64,000 bases of DNA. It comes from Faecalicatena fissicatena. Its GTDB lineage: Bacteria > Bacillota > Clostridia > Lachnospirales > Lachnospiraceae. Shown piece by piece: positions 9,710 to 18,856 of this stretch. A model generated the notes under the pieces. That model was not told the origin of the DNA. It did no database searches and saw only the letters and a program-made list of their open reading frames with translations. Both the position numbers and the translations under genes were made by a program. Within the stretch, counting starts at the first letter, position 1, and every line of letters starts with the position of its first letter. Location of the stretch: contig LDAQ01000100.1 of NCBI GenBank assembly GCA_001028025.1, positions 1-64,000 on the forward strand, written 5' to 3'.

Positions 9710-10545
9710 TGCATTCAATGAAGAAAAACGCAACAATCACGTTTGTGATTCAAAAGCTGTTATTAGTGGTAGTAGGCATTTTTATGTTTCTGCCGATTTA
9801 TATAGCATTGGTCAATACTTTTAAAGATTCCGGGATTATTTTAAACGAACCTTTATCATTCCCGCTTCCGCCAATTTTCGACAATATACGGACGGTCCTG
9901 GATAGCCCTAACACTGACCTGGTGCAGCTGTATAAGAATACATTTATTCTGGTGTTTGCAGGAACTGCCATCACGATTCTGGTATCGTCTATGGCATCTT
10001 ATTTCCTGGCAAGGGTTAAAAGCAGGTTCTCTAAAGTACTTAGAATATACTTTTTAGTAGGCTTGATGGTTCCTTATGTAATTATCTATCTGCCGCTCTG
10101 TATTTTAATGAGAAATACGGGAATTCCATTTGGAGTGCCCAGTCTGATTTTTATATTTGTTTCGGGAAATATTGCATTTTCCACATTTATGTACACTAAT
10201 TTTATCCGCGCGCTTCCAGTGGAACTTGAAGAATCGGCTTCCATAGACGGGGCAGGCCCTTTTAAACGCTTTTGGCTGATTCTGTTTCCTCTTTTGAAGC
10301 CATGTACTGCGACAATCCTGATTTTTGTCGGCCTTGGAATCTGGAATGACTTCCAGACACCTCTTCTGATGGGACAGGTGCAGACGATTACTGTGGGAAT
10401 ATATACTGCTGTCGGTCCATATTCTGCAAACTGGGGTGTTGTATTCGCTTATGTATTCTTTGCCGCTGCACCGGTAATTGTTCTTTATCTGCTGGCACAG
10501 AAGAGCTTTGTTGCAGGACTGACATCAGGAGCTTTGAAAGGATAA
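9709..10545 (+). CDS. CUT1 ABC permease (MalG type)
   Basis: A 278-residue membrane protein and partner of the upstream permease. About six membrane segments are visible, and the EAA motif is LEESASIDGAGPFKRFWLILFP. The C-terminal FVAGLTSGALKG is the usual MalG-family ending. Its ATG overlaps the upstream stop, and it is followed four bases later by manA. Confidence 0.93.
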   Translation: MHSMKKNATITFVIQKLLLVVVGIFMFLPIYIALVNTFKDSGIILNEPLSFPLPPIFDNIRTVLDSPNTDLVQLYKNTFILVFAGTAITILVSSMASYFLARVKSRFSKVLRIYFLVGLMVPYVIIYLPLCILMRNTGIPFGVPSLIFIFVSGNIAFSTFMYTNFIRALPVELEESASIDGAGPFKRFWLILFPLLKPCTATILIFVGLGIWNDFQTPLLMGQVQTITVGIYTAVGPYSANWGVVFAYVFFAAAPVIVLYLLAQKSFVAGLTSGALKG

Positions 10546-10549
10546 TGGC

Positions 10550-11503
10550 ATGGCGATTCTAAAACTGAAAGCAGCAGGCAAGGATTATCTGTGGGGAGGC
10601 ACCCGCTTAATGGATGAATTCCACAAGGAATTCGAGGGGGAGAAGCTGGCAGAAACATGGGAACTGTCCTGTCATGAAGCGGGACAGGTCACGATATTAA
10701 ATGGCCCGGACCGGGGAAAAACATTAAAGGATTATATACAGGAAAAAGGAAATCGTGTTCTGGGAACAGGATGCAGATCAGAAAAAGAGCTTCCGATTCT
10801 GATTAAACTAATTGATGCAAAGGATCAACTGTCGGTACAGGTGCATCCGGATGATGTGTATGCAATGGTACACAGCGGGCAGAAGGGAAAGACCGAAGTC
10901 TGGTACATTGTCGACTGCAAAGAGAAGGCATGTATCTATTATGGATTCTCAAGAAGAATATCGAAAGAGGAACTGAAAGAACGCATTGAAAATAAAACAC
11001 TGATCGATGTGCTGAATAAAGTACGGGTGAAAAAAGGAGACGTATTCTTTATTGAAGCCGGAACAATCCATGCGATCGGCGCGGATATCCTGGTTGCCGA
11101 AATTCAGGAAAACTCCAATATTACATACCGTATATATGATTATGGAAGAGTTGGAACGGATGGAAAAGAGAGAAGCCTGGATATAGACAAGGCGCTGGAT
11201 GTACTGAACATGGAACCGATAGAATCGGTGCAGTCCTTCAGCCCCCACATGGTGTCCTGTGAATACTTTACTGTGGATAAACTGTATCTGGATGGGATTC
11301 ATATGAAGTCCATGAAGGGATTTGCAGGTCTGGATTCATTTGTTCATTTATTAATAATAGACGGGGACGGCACCATACAGACCAAAGATGATATCCAGCC
11401 GCTCTGCAAGGGAGACAGTGTGTTTTTACCGGCAGGGTCGGGAATGTTTGAACTGGACGGAAAACTGGAGGTACTGCTGACCCGGATTCAGGAAAGAGGA
11501 TAA
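10550..11503 (+). CDS. manA: Mannose-6-phosphate isomerase, class I
   Basis: A 317-residue zinc-dependent isomerase that converts mannose-6-phosphate to fructose-6-phosphate. Metal-site motifs are QVHPDD (about residue 97), KTEVWYIVDC and FIEAGTIHAIG. The short length fits the Firmicute class I form. In the operon it feeds mannose released by the GH38 enzyme into glycolysis once it has been phosphorylated. No sugar kinase gene lies nearby, so phosphorylation must come from elsewhere. Confidence 0.93.
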   Translation: MAILKLKAAGKDYLWGGTRLMDEFHKEFEGEKLAETWELSCHEAGQVTILNGPDRGKTLKDYIQEKGNRVLGTGCRSEKELPILIKLIDAKDQLSVQVHPDDVYAMVHSGQKGKTEVWYIVDCKEKACIYYGFSRRISKEELKERIENKTLIDVLNKVRVKKGDVFFIEAGTIHAIGADILVAEIQENSNITYRIYDYGRVGTDGKERSLDIDKALDVLNMEPIESVQSFSPHMVSCEYFTVDKLYLDGIHMKSMKGFAGLDSFVHLLIIDGDGTIQTKDDIQPLCKGDSVFLPAGSGMFELDGKLEVLLTRIQERG

Positions 11504-11506
11504 TAT

Positions 11507-12565
11507 ATGACAAAGAGAGAACGAGTATATAATGCGCTGTATCATAAACCGGTTGATAAGATTCCAAAGGGAGAACTGGCCATATCACCGGGGTTTGCAG
11601 TAAAAATGCTGGGTGGCGGCTATTCGGATGCGTTTCAGGATTTTGAACGCGAGAAGGCGGTCCGGGAGCTGCTGCATATGGATTACATCAATATCGGGGA
11701 CTGGCCGAGCAGCAGAATTGGAACGTCTGAGAATGGTGATCCGATCTTTCAGAGCAATTATGGTGAGACCTATATTGATAATGGAGTCAGCAAACATATG
11801 ATTGCTCTTCCATTTGACAGTATTGAAGAGTCGGACTCTTATGAAATACCTGATATCAGTAAAGTATCAGGGGATTTAATCAAACGTTTTGCCGAGGAAA
11901 CCGATTTATTTGTATTTGCACAGATCGGCGGCCCCATCAGTATGATCAATGAATTGATCGGTATGGAAGAATATATGGTATCTGCGCTGATGAATACGGA
12001 AGAAGTCCGTGAGCTGGCGAAGAAGATTATGGTTTATGAGATAGAAAAAGCAAAGCTGTTTATTGACAGCGGGGCAAACGGTATTACGATTGCGGACGAT
12101 ATGGCGTTCAATATGGGACTTTTCCTGCCGCCGTATATTATGGACGAAATTGCCTATCCATTCTATGAAGAAGCAATCCATGAGATTAAGGCATATAAAG
12201 ATGTTCCGGTCATCCTTCATACGGACGGGAATATTAACGACGCTATGGACAGGATCGTGGAGCTGGGATTTGACGGGCTGCATTCTTTACAGCCTTCCGC
12301 GGGAATGGATATTGGAGAGATAAAAGAAAAATATGGTCACAGGCTTTGCCTGATCGGAAATATTGACCTTGATTATATTATGACGTTCTCATCACCGGAA
12401 GAGGTAAGGGAGAATGTCAGAATGACAATAAAGTCTGCAGCAAAAGGCAGCGGATATATCCTGAGCACATGTAACACGCTGGTAGATATCATTCCGCCTG
12501 AGAATGCAGCTGCAATGTACGAGGAAGCGGAAACATTTGATATGGAGGAAATCTGGAATGGCTGA
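11507..12565 (+). CDS. Uroporphyrinogen decarboxylase-family protein
   Basis: A 352-residue TIM-barrel protein of the UroD/MtaA superfamily. Visible motifs are IGGPISMINELIG, a HTDGNI strand in the barrel centre, LIGNIDLDYI, and a C-terminal GSGYILSTCNTLVDIIPPEN loop. Heme enzymes and cobamide methyltransferases both share this fold. The heme decarboxylase role is unlikely here, because the gene lies in a sugar operon three bases after manA and overlapping the mannosidase gene. Methyl transfer from an O- or N-methylated substrate is one possibility, but this is not established. Confidence 0.8.
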   Translation: MTKRERVYNALYHKPVDKIPKGELAISPGFAVKMLGGGYSDAFQDFEREKAVRELLHMDYINIGDWPSSRIGTSENGDPIFQSNYGETYIDNGVSKHMIALPFDSIEESDSYEIPDISKVSGDLIKRFAEETDLFVFAQIGGPISMINELIGMEEYMVSALMNTEEVRELAKKIMVYEIEKAKLFIDSGANGITIADDMAFNMGLFLPPYIMDEIAYPFYEEAIHEIKAYKDVPVILHTDGNINDAMDRIVELGFDGLHSLQPSAGMDIGEIKEKYGHRLCLIGNIDLDYIMTFSSPEEVRENVRMTIKSAAKGSGYILSTCNTLVDIIPPENAAAMYEEAETFDMEEIWNG

Positions 12566-15383
12566 GAAGAAAAGAGGATATGTGATTCCTCATACACATT
12601 GGGACAGGGAATGGAGATATCCTATATGGGAGAACAGGCTGTATCTGCGTGATTTGATGAAAGAACTGATGGAAACACTTGAAAATAATCCGGAGTATAA
12701 AAGCTTTTTGATGGATGGTCAGGCCGTTGCTGTGCTGGATTATCTTGAAGTGTGTCCGGAAGACAGGGAGCGGCTTGAGGGGCTCATTCAAAACGGACGG
12801 ATTCAGGTAGGCCCATGGTATACACTGCCTGATTTATATCCGGTTTCGGGGGAATCTATAGTCAGGAATCTGCAAAGAGGCAGGATGGAGTCTGAAAAGT
12901 TAGGGGGCTGCCTGACGGTTGGTTATGAGTCTTTTGGCTGGGGGCAGCCTTCACAGCTTCCTCAAGTATATAAAGGCTTCGGGATTGATACAGTGATTGT
13001 CTCAAAGAATGTAGATAAATCCAGGGCACCAAGAAGTGAATTCAAGTGGATTGGCGCAGATGGTACAGCGGTTCTGGCAACCAGGCTCGGCGATGATGCC
13101 AGGGCTAATTTCTTTATGAATGCATATCTGGAAGTTATGACTGGAAAAGCATATAAGACGGAAGAATACGAATATGAATATGGAAAGGACGGACAGATCT
13201 ACCATCAGGCTGACGGCAGTCAGTATATACAGGATTATTTCCGATTAGAGGCGACAGAATGTATACATAAGGAAAAGATTAAGGATGCAGCCAAAAAAGC
13301 ATGGGAGGGGATGAAGGACTCCTGGCTGGAAGATGACCGGGCGATGATGGATGGAACAGATTCCACGACAGGGCAGCCGCAGCTAATGGCCCTGCTTGCA
13401 GAGATGAATCAGCAGAGCGAAGACGTCGAGTTCATGAGTTCATCCATAGAAGAATATGTTTCCGTGTTAAAAGAAAAGCTTCCGATGGATCAGTTACTGG
13501 AGATACATGGAGAGATGCGGGACGGCCCGACAACATCCCTGTCAGGTAATGCGCTGATGACCAGACCTCATATTAAAATGATGAATAAGAAGGTGGAGAG
13601 TAAGCTGTTTGGACAGGCAGAACCATTCTCTACTGTTCTCTATATGATGACCGGAGAATATGAGGGAGATTTCCTTGGTAAGGCGCTGGATTACATGCTG
13701 CTTTCCCATCCTCACGACTCGATCAATGGTGTGACACAGGATAAGACCGTAGATGATGTTGTGTATCGCTTATCACAGGCGGAAGAAATTGCTGACACAG
13801 TTTATAACCGCAGTCTGCAGCAGATACTGCGCAGCATTGATTTTTCCGATTATAGCCGGGAGGATATCGTGTTTGTGGTATTTAATCCGAGTGCCAGACC
13901 AAGGAAGGAGATACTCCAGATTAATATTGATACTCCGCAGACAAGGAATATATGGGATTTCCACATCATGGACAGTGACGGCAACCTCAGGGAGCAGCAG
14001 GAAATCGCAAGAACAGAGGCCGCGTACCCAGTGGTGCATCTTCACTCCAGGCCGTATCCATATTATACGGACCGTCATAACGTATGGTTTGACACAGGGA
14101 TGATTCCGGCAGGAGGATATCAGGTTTACCATATAACAGAGAACAGTACATTCAACAGAAAGACAAAGTTTTGGGCTAAGACCCGTAAAACCAAAGGCGA
14201 AGAAATAGGGCTCGGCTGCGACCGGATGGACAATGGAATTCTGAATGTCAAAGTCAATCAGGATGGCAGCATCACCATACAGGACAGAAGAACCGGTGAG
14301 CTGTATAAGAACCTGAACTATTATGAGAGCACAGGAGATGTGGGTGATTACTGGATGTATTACCCGCCTTACAACAACAGTACTTATGTAAGCAGAGGGC
14401 TGAATGCACGTATTTATATGACGGATAATGGCAGCCTCTCATCAACGATTGCGGCAGAGATTCAGATGGAACTGCCGAAATACGCTCACAGACCGGAAAA
14501 TTATATTCACGGAGAAAGCTGCAGAAGTGAAGAACAGGGGATTGTAAAGATCGTTACCTATTATACGCTGCAAAAGGGCAGCAGCCAGGTGGATGTAAAG
14601 GTAGAACTTGATAATGCGTGCAGGGATCATAAAATGAGCGTGGTAATGGATGTTAATGTGGATACAAGGACAGTGGATGCACAGGGACATTTTACCGTGG
14701 ATCACCGTAATGCGGAGCCTCTTAAGGATAAAGAAGGAGCATTTTATAACGAGCTTCTGACACAGCCTATGCAGAACTTTGTATCTGTCTGCAGCGGGTC
14801 CCGGGGACTTGGGGTGATTACAGACTGTCTGGGCGAGTATGAACTTAGAAAATCAGGAGAACTATCCCTCACGCTGTTCCGTGCAGTCAGAAACATCATC
14901 TGTACAGAATTCAGAAGCGAAGGGGCCTTTCCAAATCAGGACGGCGGGCAGCTTCAGCGGGTTCTGGAGTATCATTATGCGATTGTCCCGCAGGCAGATA
15001 CTTATGAGAAAGAAAACTTCGCAGAACGTGCAGAAGCATTTAAGGTTCCGCTTAAACCTGTTCAGACATCTGTGCCCAATGTCGGTGCAGGGAGTCTTCC
15101 GCAGAAATATTCATTTTATGAAATAAAAGGAAATGTATGCTTATCCTGTATGAAAAAGGCGGATCAGGATGAAGGCGTTATCTTCAGGTTATACAACTTG
15201 TCTGAAAAAGAAGAAAATGCCACACTTTCATTAGGAAGCATGATAAAAGCGGCATATATTACGGATTTGAAGGAAGAGGTAATAGAAGAACTCAGTACAG
15301 ACGGCAGACAGGTTGACCTACAGATCGAAGGTAATAAAATCTGTACCTTGAAACTGCTGTTTGAGCAGAAAAAAGCAGAGTAG
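12558..15383 (+). CDS. GH38 alpha-mannosidase
   Basis: A 941-residue retaining, zinc-dependent alpha-mannosidase with no signal peptide, so it acts in the cytoplasm on imported oligosaccharides. Near the N-terminus HTHWDREW gives zinc ligands, further ligands sit in SHPHDSINGVTQDKTVDD, and the central MMDGTDSTTGQPQ region is typical of the catalytic domain. C-terminal beta-sandwich domains follow. An in-frame ATG at 12504 exists, but the ATG at 12558 follows GGAGGAAAT and begins at the family N-terminus. It overlaps the UroD-family gene by 8 bp. Confidence 0.93.
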   Translation: MAEKKRGYVIPHTHWDREWRYPIWENRLYLRDLMKELMETLENNPEYKSFLMDGQAVAVLDYLEVCPEDRERLEGLIQNGRIQVGPWYTLPDLYPVSGESIVRNLQRGRMESEKLGGCLTVGYESFGWGQPSQLPQVYKGFGIDTVIVSKNVDKSRAPRSEFKWIGADGTAVLATRLGDDARANFFMNAYLEVMTGKAYKTEEYEYEYGKDGQIYHQADGSQYIQDYFRLEATECIHKEKIKDAAKKAWEGMKDSWLEDDRAMMDGTDSTTGQPQLMALLAEMNQQSEDVEFMSSSIEEYVSVLKEKLPMDQLLEIHGEMRDGPTTSLSGNALMTRPHIKMMNKKVESKLFGQAEPFSTVLYMMTGEYEGDFLGKALDYMLLSHPHDSINGVTQDKTVDDVVYRLSQAEEIADTVYNRSLQQILRSIDFSDYSREDIVFVVFNPSARPRKEILQINIDTPQTRNIWDFHIMDSDGNLREQQEIARTEAAYPVVHLHSRPYPYYTDRHNVWFDTGMIPAGGYQVYHITENSTFNRKTKFWAKTRKTKGEEIGLGCDRMDNGILNVKVNQDGSITIQDRRTGELYKNLNYYESTGDVGDYWMYYPPYNNSTYVSRGLNARIYMTDNGSLSSTIAAEIQMELPKYAHRPENYIHGESCRSEEQGIVKIVTYYTLQKGSSQVDVKVELDNACRDHKMSVVMDVNVDTRTVDAQGHFTVDHRNAEPLKDKEGAFYNELLTQPMQNFVSVCSGSRGLGVITDCLGEYELRKSGELSLTLFRAVRNIICTEFRSEGAFPNQDGGQLQRVLEYHYAIVPQADTYEKENFAERAEAFKVPLKPVQTSVPNVGAGSLPQKYSFYEIKGNVCLSCMKKADQDEGVIFRLYNLSEKEENATLSLGSMIKAAYITDLKEEVIEELSTDGRQVDLQIEGNKICTLKLLFEQKKAE

Positions 15384-15393
15384 GAGATTAGAC

Positions 15394-16371
15394 GTGAAAA
15401 AACAGTATCCGGGAATCGGGCATATAGAAAATATGAATGAATTAGCGCAGACCTCTGACGGGAGTTTCATGTGCGGAAAAGACGGAGTTGAAGCAATTTT
15501 TACCCCGGCAGACAGAAAAGTAGAGTTTGTAGCTTTCCAGGAGAAAACAATGTGCCTGGTTAAGTCAGCCATGGGATATCCGGCCTGGTACAGAGTGCCG
15601 GAAGTACAGTATGAGGGGCCTGCCAAAGCTATTTTGATGGACCTGGACGGAACCAGTGTAAGAAGCGAGGCATTTTGGATGTGGATTATTGAGCAGACAA
15701 TCGCGAAATTACTAAAGAATCCTCGTTTTGAACTGGAGAAGGAGGATGAGCCTCATGTTTCCGGGCATTCTGTTTCGGAGCATCTGCAGTATTGTATCGA
15801 TAAATATTGTCCGGGAAAAAGTATCATAGAGGCCAGAAGCCATTATTTTGAAATCACAGAATATGAGATGAATGAAATTATGGAAGGAAGGGGCCGGAAG
15901 GAAGCCTTTACACCAGCCCCGGGTCTGAAGGAATTTCTTGAGGAAGTAAAAGCAAATGGTATCAGGATCGGTCTTGTTACCTCTGGTTTGTATACGAAGG
16001 CAATGCCCGAGATCATTTCCGCTTTCAGAACTTTAAATATGGGAGATCCGCTGGACTTTTATGATGCCGTGATTACGGCGGGGCAAACGTTTAAAAAAGG
16101 ACAGCCGGGTACCATCGGAGAGCTGGCCCCCAAACCCCACCCATGGCTGTATTCTGAGACAGCAAAGGTCGGTCTTGGAATTACAGAGGAAGAAAAATGC
16201 CGTGTTGTAGGCTTCGAGGATTCATCGGCCGGGATTATGTCAATCCGTCTGGCGGGGTTTGAGGCCATTGGAATTAACGGCGGCAATATCCATGCCAGTG
16301 GAATGGATTCGCTGTGTATGAAGCAATATGACCTGCTGCAGGATGCACTGCCGCTTCTGCTTGGGAAATAG
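15394..16371 (+). CDS. HAD phosphatase with N-terminal extension
   Basis: A 325-residue HAD-superfamily hydrolase. Motif I (ILMDLDGTSVRSE) only begins about 80 residues in; motif II is LVTSG, motif III a Lys in the KPHP stretch, and motif IV GFEDSSAGI. The ~80-residue N-terminal segment, with FMCGKDGVEAIFTP, is not part of the usual HAD fold and I do not recognise it. The GTG at 15394 has AGGAG seven bases upstream, and the gene follows the mannosidase by ten bases. Likely substrate is a sugar phosphate; specificity unknown. Confidence 0.82.
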   Translation: MKKQYPGIGHIENMNELAQTSDGSFMCGKDGVEAIFTPADRKVEFVAFQEKTMCLVKSAMGYPAWYRVPEVQYEGPAKAILMDLDGTSVRSEAFWMWIIEQTIAKLLKNPRFELEKEDEPHVSGHSVSEHLQYCIDKYCPGKSIIEARSHYFEITEYEMNEIMEGRGRKEAFTPAPGLKEFLEEVKANGIRIGLVTSGLYTKAMPEIISAFRTLNMGDPLDFYDAVITAGQTFKKGQPGTIGELAPKPHPWLYSETAKVGLGITEEEKCRVVGFEDSSAGIMSIRLAGFEAIGINGGNIHASGMDSLCMKQYDLLQDALPLLLGK

Positions 16372-16373
16372 AC

Positions 16374-16520
16374 TAAATGTAGTAGGAGAGGCGGCTGTCC
16401 AGCCATACATTGGTGGGGACGGAAGCACCAGAGTAACCAGCCCAACGCAGGTGGACAGCCCATTAGAAGAATTGAGAAGAATTCTGGGAGAAGAAGTATG
16501 TATTGAATTTGTGGGGGATG
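16374..16520 (+). pseudogene. GH3 beta-glucosidase fragment
   Basis: An open frame right after the HAD gene reads NVVGEAAVQP, then GGDGSTRVTSPTQVDSPLEEL. This matches the start of the C-terminal domain of GH3 beta-glucosidases, which usually reads GExA...GGGSSxVxP...SPLEGL. Only ~50 residues remain, with no start or catalytic residues, and similarity fades around 16520. It is a gene fragment left by rearrangement. The family call is from memory of the motif, not from a search. Confidence 0.6.
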
Positions 16521-16574
16521 AAAAGATTGACACCCGCAATAATCCCATAGGGCAGATGGAAATGGAGCTCACAG

Positions 16575-17002
16575 AAAAGGCGGGTTCAATTCCACCAATA
16601 ATTCCTTTTTCTTTCCCGATAAGAGAAAAAGCACCGGAAATATCAATATTGCCTGTAGGCGGCGGAGATACAGACTCTATCATGTCGACCTCAGTCTCGT
16701 TCATAAGGGGCAGCAAATCTTTAATGTGGCCGCAGGCATGATGGATCAGCATCTTATATAGCACCCGAACTCCGGGTGAATTGGCTGCCTCTGAAAATAT
16801 GTAGCCTTCAGTCAGGCTGCCCACAGGTGTTTCATATATTATAGATTTCCTGCAGATAGGCCAATTCACCTTTCTTTTGTATACTGTGAGGAAGGAAATC
16901 CCAGTAATATGCCAGAAAGGGGGACCAGGCAAGCCGGTCAGTTTCCTTTCCTGAAATAGAGCGCAGAATCCGTTCTTTAGGTGTGAAGTTATTTTCGTAA
17001 AT
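16575..17002 (-). pseudogene. Decayed UroD/MtaA-like gene
   Basis: Minus-strand remnant of a second UroD-family gene. Reading from 17002, ENNFTPKERILRSISGKETD and LAWSPFLAYYWDFLP match the family N-terminus, but the frame stops after YLQEI. Another frame continues with YETPVGSLTEGYIF, then jumps to HACGHIKDLLPL, MIESVSPPPTGNI and GGIEP near the C-terminus, so about 130 codons are missing. A good AGGAGG sits at 17010-17015, yet the codon at the proper distance is ATT, so the start is also lost. Confidence 0.8.
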
Positions 17003-17018
17003 GTGATTGCCTCCTGAG

Positions 17019-17373
17019 ATTAAATTGATATACTTATTATATAAGGCGGGATATTTGAAACTGAGTGAGATGGCTGATTATGCGGGGTATTCTCCGAATC
17101 AGCTTATTCGTCTTTTTAAAAAAAGAGTTGTCTTGTACACCGATACAATATTTCTTGCAGAAAAAAATAGAATGTGCGAAAAGCCAGCTTGTATACAGCA
17201 GCAGGAGTATCCGTGAGATTTCTGACAGCCTGGGGTTTCATGACGAAAATTATTTTGGCAAGGTCTTTAAAAGACAGGTCGGATGCAGTCCGGGCAGCTA
17301 TCGGTACAGAAAGTATAACCCGGATAAATGGGGGGCGTTGGGGCCGAAACAAAATAAGGAGGAGTCGGAATGA
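17019..17373 (+). pseudogene. AraC regulator remnant, truncated and frameshifted
   Basis: The two helix-turn-helices of an AraC-family regulator are spread over two frames. The first (KLSEMADYAGYSPNQLIRLFKK) runs to about 17124, and the second (CTPIQYFLQKKIECAKSQL, then GFHDENYFGKVFKRQVGCSP) follows in the next frame. The break lies in a run of seven A; six would restore the frame. The N-terminal sensor domain is absent, being replaced by the head of the decayed UroD gene. It ends overlapping the esterase start. Confidence 0.8.
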
Positions 17374-18326
17374 AGCATTACCTTGTAAAGCATAAGCAGA
17401 AAAAGGCGTGTGTATGCAACTCTTTTGAACCAAAGGGAAAGACAGGGAAAAAGCTGTTGGGTAACGGATGTACACTATACCATGATATTCCATATGGAAG
17501 CAGATTTCCAAATGGCTTTTTAGATATCTATGCACAGCCTGATGCAGGAGACAAAGGGTACTGTACTTATTTTTATATCCATGGAGGCGGATATGCATTG
17601 GGGGACAAGACGGATGGGGATCCGAATGCAAAAGGCGATGACCATGATTGGTTTTTTCTTGAATTTATGAAAGCAGGTTATAACATCGTTTCTGTTAATT
17701 ATGCATTAGCTCCGGAGTATTTTTATCCTACGCCCATTATTCAGATCGGGGAGGCAGTTAAATTTTTAAAAGCTTATGGCCTGGAGTACGGAATCAGAAT
17801 GGATCGTATCATTATGGGCGGAGGAAGTGCCGGCGGACAGCTGGCAGGCCAGTTTGTCAATATACAGACAAATGCGGCATATGCGGAAGAGATGGGAATG
17901 AAGGCCGTGCTAGATAGAGGGGATATCAAAGCAGTACTATTTAACTCGGCACTTCTGGATAACGAACGGTTTGGAAAAACGGATAGTGCAGCTATAAATT
18001 TCCTGTTTATAAGGTGCGGCAGGGCTTATTTTAATAGCAGAAAGTTATCCGGCAATCAGAGGGTCATACAGTCTGATGTAATAAAAAATGTAACGGAAGA
18101 ATTTCCGCCCTCCTTCCTGTCAGATGGCAACTTGGGAAGTTTTACAGACCAGAACCGGGATCTTGCAAAGCGTTTAAGCCAGCTGCATGTGAAGAATGTG
18201 CTGAATATATATTCTAAAACAGAAGCAAAGCTTGGACACGCATTTGAATTTATGGGAGATAAATATGGCCGGGAGAACTTAAAAAAGATGTTAGATTTTT
18301 TGGAGGAGCTGGGCGTAAACCAATGA
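17370..18326 (+). CDS. Alpha/beta hydrolase, HSL-type esterase
   Basis: A 318-residue cytoplasmic esterase of the hormone-sensitive lipase group. The oxyanion motif HGGGYALG lies at about residues 70-77, the nucleophile elbow is GGGSAGGQ (Ser near 152), and a late LGHAFEF carries the probable catalytic His. NYALAPEYFYP is the family's RLAPE-like strand. The ATG follows AAGGAGG (17356-17362). It could remove acetyl or other ester groups from glycans, given its place downstream of glycan genes, but that link is only positional. Confidence 0.85.
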   Translation: MKHYLVKHKQKKACVCNSFEPKGKTGKKLLGNGCTLYHDIPYGSRFPNGFLDIYAQPDAGDKGYCTYFYIHGGGYALGDKTDGDPNAKGDDHDWFFLEFMKAGYNIVSVNYALAPEYFYPTPIIQIGEAVKFLKAYGLEYGIRMDRIIMGGGSAGGQLAGQFVNIQTNAAYAEEMGMKAVLDRGDIKAVLFNSALLDNERFGKTDSAAINFLFIRCGRAYFNSRKLSGNQRVIQSDVIKNVTEEFPPSFLSDGNLGSFTDQNRDLAKRLSQLHVKNVLNIYSKTEAKLGHAFEFMGDKYGRENLKKMLDFLEELGVNQ

Positions 18327-18417
18327 AGTTTATAGTGAAAAAGAAGGGAATCCTGCCAAATTATAAAAATAAAAAACATTTTTTCACGTCGCTTGAATAA
18401 AAAAATGAGTTTAGGTA

Positions 18418-18446
18418 TTGATTTTTTCCGTCAGGTATGATACTAT
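18418..18446 (+). promoter_or_regulatory. Promoter of tRNA-Gly
   Basis: -35 TTGATT (18418-18423), 17-bp spacer, -10 TACTAT (18441-18446). The tRNA begins 21 bases after the -10. Confidence 0.75.
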
Positions 18447-18467
18447 ATCACTCGTGTCAGAGATGAC

Positions 18468-18538
18468 GCGGGTGTAGTTCAATGGTAGAACACCAGCCTT
18501 CCAAGCTGGATACGTGGGTTCGATTCCCATCACCCGCT
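18468..18538 (+). tRNA. tRNA-Gly (TCC anticodon)
   Basis: A 71-nt cloverleaf. The acceptor stem GCGGGTG pairs with CACCCGC, the anticodon stem is CCAGC/GCTGG with loop CTTCCAA (anticodon TCC), and the T arm is GTGGG-TTCGATT-CCCAT. The discriminator is T and CCA is not encoded. Confidence 0.95.
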
Positions 18539-18541
18539 TAG

Positions 18542-18595
18542 AAAAAGCCTTATATCAAACGGAGATCCGGATTTGATATAAGGTTTTTCTTTTTA
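18542..18595 (+). terminator. Terminator after tRNA-Gly
   Basis: An 18-bp stem (AAAAAGCCTTATATCAAA paired with TTTGATATAAGG plus T-run) followed by further Ts. It ends the tRNA transcript. Confidence 0.9.
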
Positions 18596-18735
18596 TGCGG
18601 GATGAAGATTCGGCATAATAGATAAGAAAATAAGCGAACAGCAGGAACGACCGATATCTGATAAATAAGTAAATCTTGTAAGATAAAGATTTTAGTAAAT
18701 TTCCAGAGAATTTCATGGATTTTCGCAAAAGAAAG

Positions 18736-18764
18736 TTGAGAAGTTACTCCATTTAAAGTATAAT
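18736..18764 (+). promoter_or_regulatory. Promoter of yesL-like gene
   Basis: -35 TTGAGA (18736-18741), 17-bp spacer, -10 TATAAT (18759-18764), about 90 bases upstream of the start codon. Confidence 0.75.
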
Positions 18765-18856
18765 TATTTTATTCTATGTAAAACCAAAATACAATTGTTT
18801 CGAAATACTTCGGGGGGAGGTTTTCGGATAAGACAAAAAGAAAAGAGGAAGATTTA

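Noticed and set aside
16240..16932. A 230-codon minus-strand open frame
   Set aside because: It mixes UroD remnants with antisense of the GH3 fragment and the HAD gene; it is listed as a pseudogene instead.
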